Positions 8,724 through 17,975 are shown, counted from the stretch's first letter. The stretch: DNA of 64,000 nt from an uncultured Pseudoteredinibacter sp. (GCF_947500695.1 NZ_CANMSS010000008.1:1-64000); one strand, 5' to 3'. A program made the numbers and translations. Notes: a model not told the origin generated them from the letters alone.

Positions 8724-9623
8724 TTACAAGCTTTGGTAAACAAACTGCAACCAAAGATCAGGCTTGATAAAGCCACCGCCGTAGTGCTCATTAAGTTGAG
8801 CCAGAGGCTTGGCAGCTTGTACGTCCTGCAAACTCTTACCAGCCTTCTTTAATGGTGCCACAGCCGCAATAGAAGCTTTTAACATATCGCGGTATTCACT
8901 TAATTCAGCTTTGTTACTCAAACTACCGTGACCAGGAATTACCTTTGTTTTGTCGTCCATTCGTTCCAATGCAGCCTCGACCGCTGCCAAAACACCCGGC
9001 ACAGAGCCGCCGCTACTTAGGTCAACAAATGGAAAGACGCCCTTGAAATACAAATCCCCCATATGCACAACATTGCTGCTTTTAAAGAACACCACAGCAT
9101 CGCCATCCGTGTGGGCATTGGGCGCCGCTAGGGCTTCAATATCTTCGCCCGCAAAATACAGTTGCATACGCTCTTTAAAGGTTAGTTCTGGTAGAGCTTC
9201 TTTTTTGGCCGGTGGTATTTTGGCGTTGAACGCTTTGATTTCACCGCCACTTAACATGCGGCTTCGTACATTATCTTGTGCGATCAGCAAGGCTTCGCCG
9301 GTATTAAATTCAGCGTTGCCGCCGGTATGGTCGAAATGCCAATGGGTATTCAAGACATAGCGTACCGGCTGCTGGCTCAACTTTGCGATCGCTGCTTTAA
9401 TTTTAGGCGCCAATGGTTCGTATTGATCATCCACCATTAAGTTGCCCTGCTCGCCCACCAGCAAAGCGATATTACCGCCTGAGCCTTGCAACATGAATAT
9501 TGAACCCGCAACCGGCTGGTGCGTAATTTCAACCTTTGAAAAGTCTTGCTGGGCCGATACCATGGCACTTACACTAAGCAAAGCAGCTATGGTACTGACG
9601 GTTTTGATTAATTTGGCGGGCAT
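8724..9623 (-). CDS. Exported metallo-beta-lactamase-fold hydrolase
   Basis: 299 residues with a Sec signal peptide (about 1-24, ending VSAMVSA before QQDF). The metal site is typical of MBL enzymes: H94-W-H96-F-D98-H99 in NTHWHFDHTGG, the His in APNAHTDGDAVVFF and the His in VIPGHGSL, so a dinuclear zinc centre is expected. It should act in the periplasm. The sequence lies with the broad HWHFDHTGG group of periplasmic MBL hydrolases; the substrate is not predictable and I see no reason to call it a beta-lactamase. GAGAGGAAATT precedes ATG 9623. Confidence 0.85.
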   Translation of the reverse strand: MPAKLIKTVSTIAALLSVSAMVSAQQDFSKVEITHQPVAGSIFMLQGSGGNIALLVGEQGNLMVDDQYEPLAPKIKAAIAKLSQQPVRYVLNTHWHFDHTGGNAEFNTGEALLIAQDNVRSRMLSGGEIKAFNAKIPPAKKEALPELTFKERMQLYFAGEDIEALAAPNAHTDGDAVVFFKSSNVVHMGDLYFKGVFPFVDLSSGGSVPGVLAAVEAALERMDDKTKVIPGHGSLSNKAELSEYRDMLKASIAAVAPLKKAGKSLQDVQAAKPLAQLNEHYGGGFIKPDLWLQFVYQSL

Positions 9624-9865
9624 AATTTCCTCTCACTGAGTCGCTATGAACTATTATTAGAGCCAAAGGCCTATGACTCGACAGCCTGCTAAGGTAACAA
9701 AAAGGCGAATGCCTGTTAACCATCCAATAACGCAAGGCATCTTAAATTGCCATATAAGCCCGAGTTAATGCCAGCTTCGCGGGATGAAGCCTTGTCAGCA
9801 CCGCCACATAGACCTATCATCGCCGCCTTTATTTTAAGCGTCACCAGCATAAAACAGGATTTCTC

Positions 9866-12706
9866 TTGTCAGATTTATCGATACACAGCTTTTGTCCCGG
9901 CCAACGCTGGGTAAGTAATACCGAAGCCGAACTAGGCCTTGGCATCATTGTCGACTCCAATGAGCGCATGGTGGAAATCAGCTTCCCTGCAGTAGGCGAA
10001 CGCCGTCACTATGCGGTAAACAACGCCCCTCTTAATCGGGTGATTTATCACAAGGGTGATGAAGTCAGCACCATCGACAATCAACGCTTTACCATCGAAG
10101 TGATTGAAGAAGACGAAGGTATATTATTGTATGCCGGGCGTACCGAGAGTGGTGATGAGGTTAATGTCAGTGAATTAGAACTCACCAGCTTTATTCAGTT
10201 TAGCGCGCCGAAAGATCGCTTATTTGCTGGTCAATTGGACTCCCCTCGCAGTTTTGCACTGCGTTACCGAACCTTGCAAGAGCTTGAAGCCATTGGCAAT
10301 CAGCCCGTGCAAGGCCTCTCTGGCGCCCGCGTGCAGCTTCTGCCCCATCAGCTCTATATCGCCGAGCAGGTAGCCAGCCGCTACGCTCCACGCGTCTTAT
10401 TGGCCGATGAAGTTGGCCTAGGTAAAACCATCGAAGCCGGCATGATCATTCACAAGCAACTGTTTACCGGCATGGCCGAGCGAGTGCTGATTGTGCTACC
10501 AGACAGTTTAGTTCACCAATGGCTGGTCGAGATGCTGCGTCGCTTTAATTTAAGCTTTAGCATTATCGACAAAGGCCGCTGCGAAGCGGTCGAAGAGGAT
10601 GAAAATCCATTCGACAGCAGTCAGTTGATTATTACCCAGCTGAGCTTTTTGAGCGAAAACCCTGAGCGCTTGCAAGATGCTTTGGCCTGCGACTGGGATC
10701 TATTAGTCGTCGACGAAGCCCATCACCTCGAGTGGAGCGAGGCCGGCCCGAGTCAAGAGTACCAATGCGTGCAGCAACTGGCTGAGCATAGCCGCGGCCT
10801 ATTACTATTAACGGCAACGCCCGAGCAACTTGGCGTTGAAGGTCACTTTGCCCGCTTACAGCTGCTAGATCCTGACCGCTATCCAAGCCTTGAACAATAC
10901 CTAGCTGAAGAAGACGACTACACCGCAGTTAATCAGCTGGTGGTAGCCTTGCAAAATGCGAGCGAGTTAAGTGAAGAACAGACACAGCAATTGCAAGATT
11001 GGCTGGGTGAACACCAATGGAGCCATTATCAGCAATTAAACGCTGAGCAAGCCGCCCAATACGCCATCGGCAGAATTCTTGACCAGCACGGAACTGGGCG
11101 AGTGTTGATGCGTAACACCCGTGACAATATCGCCGGCTTCCCAAGCCGCAAACTGATCCCCTACCCGTTGGCAAAACCTCAGGGCTGGGTCGACCAACAT
11201 AGCGAGCTTGAGCAGGGCTTAGATGGCGTTTTACAAGCCGAGCATCAATGGGGGCTAAGCTGGCTCAATCACGATGACCGCGTGCAGTGGCTAAAGGATT
11301 GGTTAAAACAACATCGCCATGAAAAAACCTTATTGATTTGCCATCATGCCGACACTGCATTGGATTTAGAATCCCATATTCGTTTACGCATGGGCTTGGC
11401 CAGCGCCGTATTCCACGAAGGCATGAGCTTGTTAGAGCGAGATCGTGCGGCCGCCTACTTTGCTGATCAAGAAGATGGTGCCGATATTTTGATCTGCTCT
11501 GAGATTGGCAGTGAGGGCCGCAACTTCCAGTTTGCCCAACACTTAATATTGTTTGATCTGCCAAGCAACCCAGATTTGCTAGAACAGCGTATCGGTCGCT
11601 TAGATCGTATTGGACAAGAAAATACTGTCCAGATACATGTGCCCTACTACCAAAATACGGCACAAGAAGTTCTTCTCAACTGGTACCACCAGGGCTTGAA
11701 TGCCTTTGAACATGCTTGTCCTGGCGCCCACCATTTGCGCCAGCAATTTGCTGAAGAGCTTAATCAAGCACTGCTTCAGGCCGATGCCGACCACAGCGAA
11801 CTGCATCAAAATACCTTCGAAGCCCGCGAGGCCTTGAATGCCAAACTAGCCGAAGGTCGCAACCACCTACTTGAACTAAGTTCTTTTAATAAAGAACACG
11901 CCGCCGAGCTGGTCGACAATATCAGCGAGCATGAAAACGACGGTGAGCTACTCGACTACCTTGAGAAAGTATTCGACAGTTATGGCGTTGAGAGCGAAGC
12001 GCATAGTGAAGCAACCTTGATTATGCGTCCAGGTGATCATATGCGCGAAGGCCACTTCCCAGGTCTTCCTGAAGACGGCTTTACCGGCACGGTGAGTCGA
12101 CAAAAGGCCTTACACCGCGATGATATGCAGTTCCTAAGTTGGGAGCACCCAATGGTGGTTGGCGCGATGGACATGATCCGCAGCGGCGATAAGGGCAACA
12201 CTTGTATTTGCAGCATTAAGTTACCACCGTTAAAAGCTGGCAACTTGTTGCTTGAGGCTATTTTCACCATGAGCTGCCAAGCCCCCAAACATTTACAAAT
12301 TAATCGCTATATGCCCGTGCAAGCGGTTCGCGTCGTGGTAGATGCCAATGACAAAGACTTTTCCAATATCATTAAAGTTGAACACTTTAATCAGCTAGGC
12401 CAGAAAATACCGAAGCGAACCGCCCAAGAGATTGCTCGCCAAGGGCGCGACGCTATTACCGGTTTGATCGATAAAGCCGAGCAAATGGCAGCCCCCGAGC
12501 AAGAAACGCAACGACAAGCTGCTTTAGATAGGGCCAATGATCAACTTGGCGAAGAAATTGAGCGTTTGCAGGCATTAGCCCAAGTGAACCCCAATATTCG
12601 ACAAGAAGAAGTTGAACACTTGATTCAAAAGCGCGCCTTAATCTGCGAAGCCATCGGGACGGCCAAGCTCAATCTTGATGCTATTCGCATTGCCTTAACA
12701 ACCTAG
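9866..12706 (+). CDS. rapA: RNA polymerase-associated ATPase RapA (HepA)
   Basis: 946-residue SWI2/SNF2 ATPase that recycles RNA polymerase from post-termination complexes. N-terminal Tudor-like domains (1-110) begin FCPGQRWVSNTEAELGLG. Walker A is DEVGLGKT (181-188), the Walker B DEAH is at 283-286, and helicase motifs V and VI are SEIGSEGRNFQFA and QRIGRLDRIGQ. The C-terminal part matches the RapA-specific domain, and the length is close to the 968 aa of E. coli RapA. The start is TTG 9866, preceded by ACAGGA at 7 nt; it lines up with the family N-terminus. Monocistronic; an 18-bp palindrome follows. Confidence 0.96.
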   Translation: MSDLSIHSFCPGQRWVSNTEAELGLGIIVDSNERMVEISFPAVGERRHYAVNNAPLNRVIYHKGDEVSTIDNQRFTIEVIEEDEGILLYAGRTESGDEVNVSELELTSFIQFSAPKDRLFAGQLDSPRSFALRYRTLQELEAIGNQPVQGLSGARVQLLPHQLYIAEQVASRYAPRVLLADEVGLGKTIEAGMIIHKQLFTGMAERVLIVLPDSLVHQWLVEMLRRFNLSFSIIDKGRCEAVEEDENPFDSSQLIITQLSFLSENPERLQDALACDWDLLVVDEAHHLEWSEAGPSQEYQCVQQLAEHSRGLLLLTATPEQLGVEGHFARLQLLDPDRYPSLEQYLAEEDDYTAVNQLVVALQNASELSEEQTQQLQDWLGEHQWSHYQQLNAEQAAQYAIGRILDQHGTGRVLMRNTRDNIAGFPSRKLIPYPLAKPQGWVDQHSELEQGLDGVLQAEHQWGLSWLNHDDRVQWLKDWLKQHRHEKTLLICHHADTALDLESHIRLRMGLASAVFHEGMSLLERDRAAAYFADQEDGADILICSEIGSEGRNFQFAQHLILFDLPSNPDLLEQRIGRLDRIGQENTVQIHVPYYQNTAQEVLLNWYHQGLNAFEHACPGAHHLRQQFAEELNQALLQADADHSELHQNTFEAREALNAKLAEGRNHLLELSSFNKEHAAELVDNISEHENDGELLDYLEKVFDSYGVESEAHSEATLIMRPGDHMREGHFPGLPEDGFTGTVSRQKALHRDDMQFLSWEHPMVVGAMDMIRSGDKGNTCICSIKLPPLKAGNLLLEAIFTMSCQAPKHLQINRYMPVQAVRVVVDANDKDFSNIIKVEHFNQLGQKIPKRTAQEIARQGRDAITGLIDKAEQMAAPEQETQRQAALDRANDQLGEEIERLQALAQVNPNIRQEEVEHLIQKRALICEAIGTAKLNLDAIRIALTT

Positions 12707-12740
12707 CATCTATTGCAATCATTATTAGACCTACAACCGT

Positions 12741-12758
12741 GCCGCATCATGATGCGGC
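12741..12758. repeat. Perfect 18-bp palindrome GCCGCATCATGATGCGGC
   Basis: A perfect dyad 34 nt after rapA and 12 nt before the next start codon. There is no T-run after it on either strand, so it is a poor terminator; it could be an RNA stop hairpin or a protein site for the small downstream gene. Confidence 0.6.
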
Positions 12759-12770
12759 CTTGGATTTATT

Positions 12771-13052
12771 ATGTTTATTTTCTCAGCAAGCGCCAAATCA
12801 AAAAAAGAACAGCCAGGGTTTAAAATTGGCGATAGTATTCCCTTTATCATTTATATCGATTTTAAAGATATGTTTGGCGCCGAAAAATTAGCACAAATTT
12901 TACTATTTAAAGAAGGCTTTCACGATATTCACATCGAGAAACGAAAATTGATTCCCAATGATAAGCTGGATGCCGAGATGGTTAAAAATGATAAGGCATT
13001 AGCCGAGGCCCTGGACAGCGGCTATATGATTCAAATGTTCGACGCTCACTAG
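12771..13052 (+). CDS. Small hypothetical protein, 93 aa
   Basis: I do not recognise a family. The protein is soluble with no signal peptide or membrane segment: a Lys-rich start (SASAKSKKEQP), a hydrophobic strand (SIPFIIYIDF) and mixed helices ending GYMIQMFDAH. It lies between rapA and a pseudouridine synthase gene, 19 nt upstream of the latter, so the two are probably co-transcribed. Codon use looks like its neighbours, which supports it being real. Confidence 0.65.
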   Translation: MFIFSASAKSKKEQPGFKIGDSIPFIIYIDFKDMFGAEKLAQILLFKEGFHDIHIEKRKLIPNDKLDAEMVKNDKALAEALDSGYMIQMFDAH

Positions 13053-13071
13053 GCGAGCAAGCGGCAATAGC

Positions 13072-13929
13072 ATGAACGAGCCAACAGAGTTTCATCTAAA
13101 AATATCAGACCATGAACAGTCGGCTCGCCCATTGGATTTGTTAAACCAGCATACCGGGCTATCACGCAGCCTTATTAAACAAGCCATGAGCAAAGGCGCT
13201 GTTTGGCGACAGCGTGGTAAAAGAGTCATTCCACTGCGGCGTAATAGCGAACACTGCCAAGATATCGAGCAGCTACACTTTTACTACCACCCCGCGATTT
13301 TGGCAGAGCAAGCCCTACAGGCAGAATTGCTCGAGGACAAAACGGATTATAGCGTTTGGGTAAAACCCCGTGGAATGCGCAGCCAAGGCAGCCGCTACGG
13401 AGACCACTGCGCCCTAGTCAGAGTGGCCGAGCAGCAGCTTAGCCGCCCCTGTCGTATTGTCCACCGGCTCGATCAAGACGCTTGCGGGCTAATATTGCTG
13501 GCCCACAATAAAGCCGCCGCACGCCATCTAAGCGAGCTATTTGCCGCTCACACTATCGATAAACGCTACCACATTATTGTCGAAGGCAGTTTTCCTAGCG
13601 AATCAAAAGTCGTTGATACGGAGCTAGATGAAAAGGCGGCTCACAGTGAATTCACCCTGCTCAATCAACTTGATCAGAACCGCAGCCTAGTGGCTGTAAA
13701 GATTCTTAGCGGCCGCAAACATCAAGTAAGGCGCCATGCCGCCCTATTAGGCTTTCCTCTAATCGGTGACAAGATTTATAACCCCAATGTTGCCAAAGTA
13801 GGAAAAAGGGAAGAAACAGCGCTCAGAGAATCTCAGAAACTACAGCTATGCGCCCAGAGCCTTGTCTTTCAGGATCATCATGGTGACCAGCAACATTATG
13901 AAATTGACAGCCAAGACTGGCTAGGCTAA
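13072..13929 (+). CDS. RNA pseudouridine synthase, RluA family
   Basis: 285 residues. The catalytic signature is IVHRLDQDACGLILLA with the nucleophilic Asp at 134. RYHIIVEG and the C-terminal GRKHQVRRHAALLGFPLIGD motif are also typical of RluA/TruC-type synthases. The N-terminal part (LDLLNQHTGLSRSLIKQAM) resembles an S4-like RNA-binding module. It isomerises uridine in rRNA or tRNA; the target nucleotide cannot be told from sequence. It is convergent with chrA, with only 32 nt between the stops and no clear terminator. Confidence 0.88.
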   Translation: MNEPTEFHLKISDHEQSARPLDLLNQHTGLSRSLIKQAMSKGAVWRQRGKRVIPLRRNSEHCQDIEQLHFYYHPAILAEQALQAELLEDKTDYSVWVKPRGMRSQGSRYGDHCALVRVAEQQLSRPCRIVHRLDQDACGLILLAHNKAAARHLSELFAAHTIDKRYHIIVEGSFPSESKVVDTELDEKAAHSEFTLLNQLDQNRSLVAVKILSGRKHQVRRHAALLGFPLIGDKIYNPNVAKVGKREETALRESQKLQLCAQSLVFQDHHGDQQHYEIDSQDWLG

Positions 13930-13961
13930 AGAAACATCTGGGCTCAGCATCCGAAAAAGCT

Positions 13962-15173
13962 CTATACCGCTCCCGCCAATAACAACATCGGCAAGATAGA
14001 CAACAAGGGCCACTTTAAAATTCGAATGGCATAAAAACCCAAAACAACGATCACGATGTCTAGCCAAGAATGGATAGCGCTGCTAAGCACTGGCTGATAA
14101 AAGCTCGCCAACAATAAGCCAACTACAGCAGCGTTAACACCAGCCACCACAGCCGCCAGTTGAGCATTCGCCATTAATCTTTGCCAATAAGGTAATACTG
14201 CCAACAGCAGCAGAAAGCCTGGTAAGAATATCGCCAACAGAGACACTCCAGCAGCAAGTAAAGACAGCTGCTCTCCTCCCGCAACAGCGCCCAAATAAGC
14301 CGCAATACTAAACATCGGCCCCGGAACAATTTGTGCCGCCCCATAGGCACTCAGAAATTCAGCCTCACTGACTAAAGCAGTATCCAATAGGCTGCCTTGC
14401 AGCAACGGTAGCATGACATGGCCGCCACCAAACACCAAAGCGCCCGCTTGATAAAACTCACTGGCCAAATACCACAATAGAGCCAACTCTCCTTCAGGCG
14501 CAAAAATTGATTTAGGTAACACGGCCAATAGCAAGAAACTCAAGAAGGTGAACAAGTAAAGTAGCGAAGAAGCTTTGACCTTAACGGTCTTGTGAACTAC
14601 AGCAGGCTTGTCAGCAACCGGGATAAATAGCAATCCAAGTAAGGCCGCCACAACCAGTAAAGACCAAGGGCCGATATTGCTAAACGACAATAGCAAAGCC
14701 ACTGCAATGGCTAAAAAACGCTTGAATAAGCTATCGCATAAACTCTGCCCCATTCCCCATAGGGCATCGGCTACTACAACAACCGCAAGCAGCTTTAGTG
14801 CGTTGAGAATACTGCCATAGAGCCACTCAGGCATATACGGCGTCAGCGCTACTAACGTGAGCAGTAAAAGTACAGATGGTAGGGTAAAGGCCAAAAATGC
14901 CAACACTGCAGCACCAAGTCCAGCACGTCGTAAGGCAATTGCAAAACCCAACTGGCTACTAGCGGGCCCCGGCAAAAACTGACAGAGGGCCAATAGACTT
15001 GCGAACTCTTTGCTGTTTAACCAAGCCAATTGATCAACAAAACGCCTCTGAAAAAAACCAATATGAGCAACTGGCCCACCAAAGGAGCTTAGTCCGAGCT
15101 TTAAGAATTCTACAAAGACTTCAAATACACCGGCATTCTTCTCGGGGGCAGATTTTGAATTGGCTGTGTTCAT
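13962..15173 (-). CDS. chrA: Chromate transporter, ChrA family
   Basis: 403-residue inner membrane protein with two homologous CHR halves. The signature of each half is readable: FLKLGLSSFGGPVAHIGFF and CQFLPGPASSQLG in the N-half, FYQAGALVFGGGHVMLPLL and AQIVPGPMFSIAAYLG in the C-half. About ten or more hydrophobic segments. ChrA proteins export chromate in several proteobacteria; many chromosomal members have not been tested and may carry other anions. No chrB or chrR neighbour is present. AGGTG precedes ATG 15173 at a short distance. Confidence 0.9.
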   Translation of the reverse strand: MNTANSKSAPEKNAGVFEVFVEFLKLGLSSFGGPVAHIGFFQRRFVDQLAWLNSKEFASLLALCQFLPGPASSQLGFAIALRRAGLGAAVLAFLAFTLPSVLLLLTLVALTPYMPEWLYGSILNALKLLAVVVVADALWGMGQSLCDSLFKRFLAIAVALLLSFSNIGPWSLLVVAALLGLLFIPVADKPAVVHKTVKVKASSLLYLFTFLSFLLLAVLPKSIFAPEGELALLWYLASEFYQAGALVFGGGHVMLPLLQGSLLDTALVSEAEFLSAYGAAQIVPGPMFSIAAYLGAVAGGEQLSLLAAGVSLLAIFLPGFLLLLAVLPYWQRLMANAQLAAVVAGVNAAVVGLLLASFYQPVLSSAIHSWLDIVIVVLGFYAIRILKWPLLSILPMLLLAGAV

Positions 15174-15281
15174 GGCACCTGGCTATCCATTAAATCAGCT
15201 ATTCTAAGCCGACTAAATGACAGAACCAAGGCAGGCGCTGTTTTACAGAATCACAAAGGCCCCTGCTGTTTTAAATAAGCC

Positions 15282-16202
15282 TTACTGGTATTTTTCTGGG
15301 TTGCTAGCATAGTCAGCAGGCTTATCTAACTTGCCTTTATGAAACGGTGCTTTTAGCTGCCCGATAAAGCCTTTGGGGTATTCTGGGTTTAACAAGCCTA
15401 TTTCGGTCACTTCTCGGTCTTTGGGCCAATAAAAGGTGCCAAACACTAGATCCCAAATAATTAGGTTGTTGCCATAATTGGTATTAGATTCACGAATAAT
15501 CTTTGAATGATGAAACCGGTGTAGCTCGGCCATGGCAAAAATATAATTCAAGGGCCCAAGCTTTAAGCGAATATTAGAATGTTGAAACAATCCGTGTATA
15601 CCTGTAGTCACAAAATACAATGCCAACACCTCCGCGTTGGCGCCTAGCAAAATAAACGGTACTGTCTCAGGAATATGTAAGAGGATCTTTTCTACCGGGT
15701 GAAAACGGCCGGCATTTAGCCAATATAAGCGCTCAGCACTGTGGTGCACAGCATGGAAGCGCCAAAGAAATGATATTTCGTGGGCCCAACGGTGAACCCA
15801 ATAACGGCCAAACTCGGCCAACACTAACGCCAAGACCAGCTGCGCTAGCAATGGCCAATCCTGGGGCCAAGCTTGCCCTGAAAAAAAGTTAAAATTCTCG
15901 CTAAACCAGATAGTGGCCGAAGCCAAGAGAGTGATCCAAATAGCGGAAAGTAAGCGCGGCCACAGGGATTGAATCAGAAATAAATAGATAGTATCGGTTA
16001 ACACATCCCCGTGGCTCTCAGTCCATTGCTGACGAAAGGGAGTCCACCACTCCAATAGCAGCATCCAAGGGATGGTCCAGCACAGCATGACAACAAACGG
16101 GGCTAAAGCAGGCTCTTCTAAAGGAGCAAACAAGCTATAACACAGCAGCAAGCCACCGACTAAAACTAAGGGAAAAGCGACATAGGGCATTAAACGTTGC
16201 AT
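15282..16202 (-). CDS. Sterol desaturase/fatty acid hydroxylase family membrane enzyme
   Basis: 306 residues with four or five hydrophobic segments and the eight-histidine di-iron pattern: HRWAHE, FHAVHHS, then NAGRFHP and LHRFHHSK. Members use O2 to hydroxylate or desaturate lipid substrates at the membrane. Substrates in marine gammaproteobacteria are mostly unknown; the name does not imply sterol chemistry. Transcribed alone, divergent from the CAT-like gene. Ribosome site weak. Confidence 0.87.
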   Translation of the reverse strand: MQRLMPYVAFPLVLVGGLLLCYSLFAPLEEPALAPFVVMLCWTIPWMLLLEWWTPFRQQWTESHGDVLTDTIYLFLIQSLWPRLLSAIWITLLASATIWFSENFNFFSGQAWPQDWPLLAQLVLALVLAEFGRYWVHRWAHEISFLWRFHAVHHSAERLYWLNAGRFHPVEKILLHIPETVPFILLGANAEVLALYFVTTGIHGLFQHSNIRLKLGPLNYIFAMAELHRFHHSKIIRESNTNYGNNLIIWDLVFGTFYWPKDREVTEIGLLNPEYPKGFIGQLKAPFHKGKLDKPADYASNPEKYQ

Positions 16203-16439
16203 AGTAAATTCTTATTTAGAATTGGTCTTGTTTATTATTATGCTCGCATGCATCAGCTTGATCGCCGTGCGGGCGGCAGCCACACACTGGAATTCACGCT
16301 TAGGTTTGATCCCTATGAATCCTCCATACGACAGGAAACAATGTTACCCCTTATTTCAAGAGCAGGTCAAATGCAGATTATTAAATGACATTTAATCGAC
16401 TTCACCATAAGATGCGCAGCTTAAATAAAGGAGCCCTCT

Positions 16440-17066
16440 GTGAAGATCGATCTGGCAAACTGGCCGCGCAATGAGCATTTTGAATTTTACCGATGCGCCC
16501 AAGAACCCTACTGGGGTATCTGTGTGGAACTGGAAGTTGCAAAGCTCTACCAACAAAGTAAAACCAAAGGATTTTCCTTTAGCGCTGCTCTACTTTTTTT
16601 AGCCACCAAAGCCGCTAATAGAATTGAGAATATGCGCTATCGCATTGTGGGCGATGAGGTCTACAACTTTGAAACCATTCATATATCCAATGTATTTCTT
16701 CGAGAAAACAAGCTGTTTAGCTTCGGCTTTGTCGAGTTTACTAACAATTTTGAGCAACACTGCCGAGATTACAAAAATAAAACGGAGCAAGCGCTGAACG
16801 CCCAACAAATTTTACTGGACGAAGATTCTGCTCGACCCGACACCTTGCATTTTTCGGCGCTACCCTGGCTTGGGTTTAGTAGCATGAGCCACGCAAGAAC
16901 GTTTAAGGCTGATGAAAGCTGCCCAAAAATTTCCATTGGCAAGCTTCAAAAAGAAGGAAAATCATTAAACCTACCCTTTTCCGTTCATGTACATCATGGC
17001 TTTGTAGATGGCTATCATATGGGCCTATATATAGAATCCCTACAGGGTCTAATTAATGAATTCTAA
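16440..17066 (+). CDS. Chloramphenicol O-acetyltransferase, type A family
   Basis: 208 residues, close to the 213-219 of classical CATs. The N-terminus WPRNEHFEFYR follows the CAT pattern, and the active site is VHVHHGFVDGYHMG with catalytic His186 and structural Asp190. The serine-bearing FSALPWLGF segment matches the acetyl-CoA/oxyanion region. Known members acetylate chloramphenicol as homotrimers; chromosomal homologues may have other acceptors. GTG start at 16440 with AAGGAG 8-9 nt upstream. No mobile element is attached, so it looks resident. Confidence 0.85.
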   Translation: MKIDLANWPRNEHFEFYRCAQEPYWGICVELEVAKLYQQSKTKGFSFSAALLFLATKAANRIENMRYRIVGDEVYNFETIHISNVFLRENKLFSFGFVEFTNNFEQHCRDYKNKTEQALNAQQILLDEDSARPDTLHFSALPWLGFSSMSHARTFKADESCPKISIGKLQKEGKSLNLPFSVHVHHGFVDGYHMGLYIESLQGLINEF

Positions 17067-17077
17067 AATTAAAAAGG

Positions 17078-17100
17078 CGGGCTAAGAGGCACTTAGCCCG
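17078..17100 (-). terminator. Terminator of the small exported protein gene
   Basis: CGGGCTAAG and CTTAGCCCG form a perfect 9-bp stem around AGGCA. On the minus strand it is followed by CCTTTTTAATTTT, so it best terminates the minus-strand gene ending at 17248. It also stands 11 nt after the CAT-like stop. Confidence 0.75.
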
Positions 17101-17222
17101 AAAAACGAAACGACGAGAGCACTACCATCGATGAAAATAATGACCGGGAGCCTTTTGAGGACACCGGCAAATAAAAAGTCGTGTTATTTAGAGCGCCTGA
17201 GATTCACGCCATAAGACCCAAA

Positions 17223-17256
17223 TCTAAAAATCTAAAAATCTAAAAATCTAAAAATC
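17223..17256. repeat. Octamer tandem repeat TCTAAAAA x4
   Basis: Four perfect copies of TCTAAAAA plus two bases (17223-17256), overlapping the last codons and stop of the minus-strand gene that ends at 17248. Each unit carries TAG on the minus strand; since 8 is not a multiple of 3, the array places stop codons in all three frames. Confidence 0.9.
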
Positions 17257-17628
17257 AAACATCTGAACCTTGGCACACATAACCCGCATACGAATTTTCC
17301 AGGCCCCTAGCCAATCGCTATCATCAGAGGCATTGATCATCCAGCCTGAGCCATCATAAGAAGGCATAAAATAACTAACCTTGCCTTGCTTAATCGCACC
17401 GGCTTTATCCAAGACCGCCCAACCAGCGCCCAATGCACGCTTACCCTCCGGGCACTTTACAATCAGCTGCTGCTCAAATGGCTCATCGGTTAAATCCGTT
17501 TCCCCCGTTATAACTTCGTAAGCGGCCAAGGGGGCCGATGCATCTTCAGCTTGAGTCAATGCGGAAGCCAAAGCGCAAGCTGACGTAAGCATGATTAGAA
17601 CAGTTAAACGTAAACCTTGAATTTTCAT
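17248..17628 (-). CDS. Small exported protein of unknown function
   Basis: 126 residues from ATG 17628, chosen because GAGG lies 6 nt upstream; a second ATG at 17640 has no such site. The signal peptide is MKIQGLRLTVLIMLTSACAL with cleavage likely near ALTQA. The mature part contains CPEGKRALGAGW, then SYDGSGWMINASD and WKIRMRVMCAK. This CPxGK-GxGW...CA pattern is seen in many small secreted bacterial proteins of unknown role, and the two cysteines probably form a disulfide. The 3' end runs into an octamer tandem repeat. Confidence 0.75.
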   Translation of the reverse strand: MKIQGLRLTVLIMLTSACALASALTQAEDASAPLAAYEVITGETDLTDEPFEQQLIVKCPEGKRALGAGWAVLDKAGAIKQGKVSYFMPSYDGSGWMINASDDSDWLGAWKIRMRVMCAKVQMFDF

Positions 17629-17842
17629 AGCAGACCTCATGTCAAATTAAGTATTCCCAAAATCTGACGTTATTTTTACCAAGGCTAGCGAAATTTCCGA
17701 TTACATTGGCTTACCAGGCGAAGCTCTCCAAGCGCCTCATCGAGTGCTAAGTATTGCCCTATCAAATCCTGAGTAAGTCAAACTAGCACTTTCTTCCTAT
17801 TTTTATCCCTCTTTCTCTCGCTCAGCTCAAATACAGAATTCT

Positions 17843-17858
17843 TGTGATAGATTTCACA
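17843..17858 (+). promoter_or_regulatory. CRP/Vfr binding site upstream of the RTX adhesin
   Basis: TGTGATAGATTTCACA is an exact match to TGTGA-N6-TCACA, the CRP consensus core, centred about 125 bp before ATG 17976. It lies in the only intergenic stretch between the small exported protein gene (-) and the adhesin (+), so it could serve either, more likely the adhesin. Confidence 0.75.
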
Positions 17859-17909
17859 TTATTGCATTTGGGGCAAAAGCACCTATTTTTATAAATACAT
17901 TAGGAAATT

Positions 17910-17933
17910 AGCACCAGCACCAGCACCAGCACC
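17910..17933. repeat. AGCACC hexamer repeat x4 in the adhesin leader
   Basis: Four perfect copies of AGCACC between the CRP site and the ribosome site of the adhesin. It is non-coding. Copy-number change would alter promoter or leader spacing by six bases per unit. Confidence 0.8.
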
Positions 17934-17975
17934 AATACAGCTAAGCATCAAAGCCACGCGGGAGAGATTAGATTT

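Noticed and set aside
16197..16388. 63-codon ORF before the CAT-like gene
   Set aside because: Overlaps the start of the hydroxylase gene, no ribosome site and no recognisable sequence; it is probably promoter DNA.
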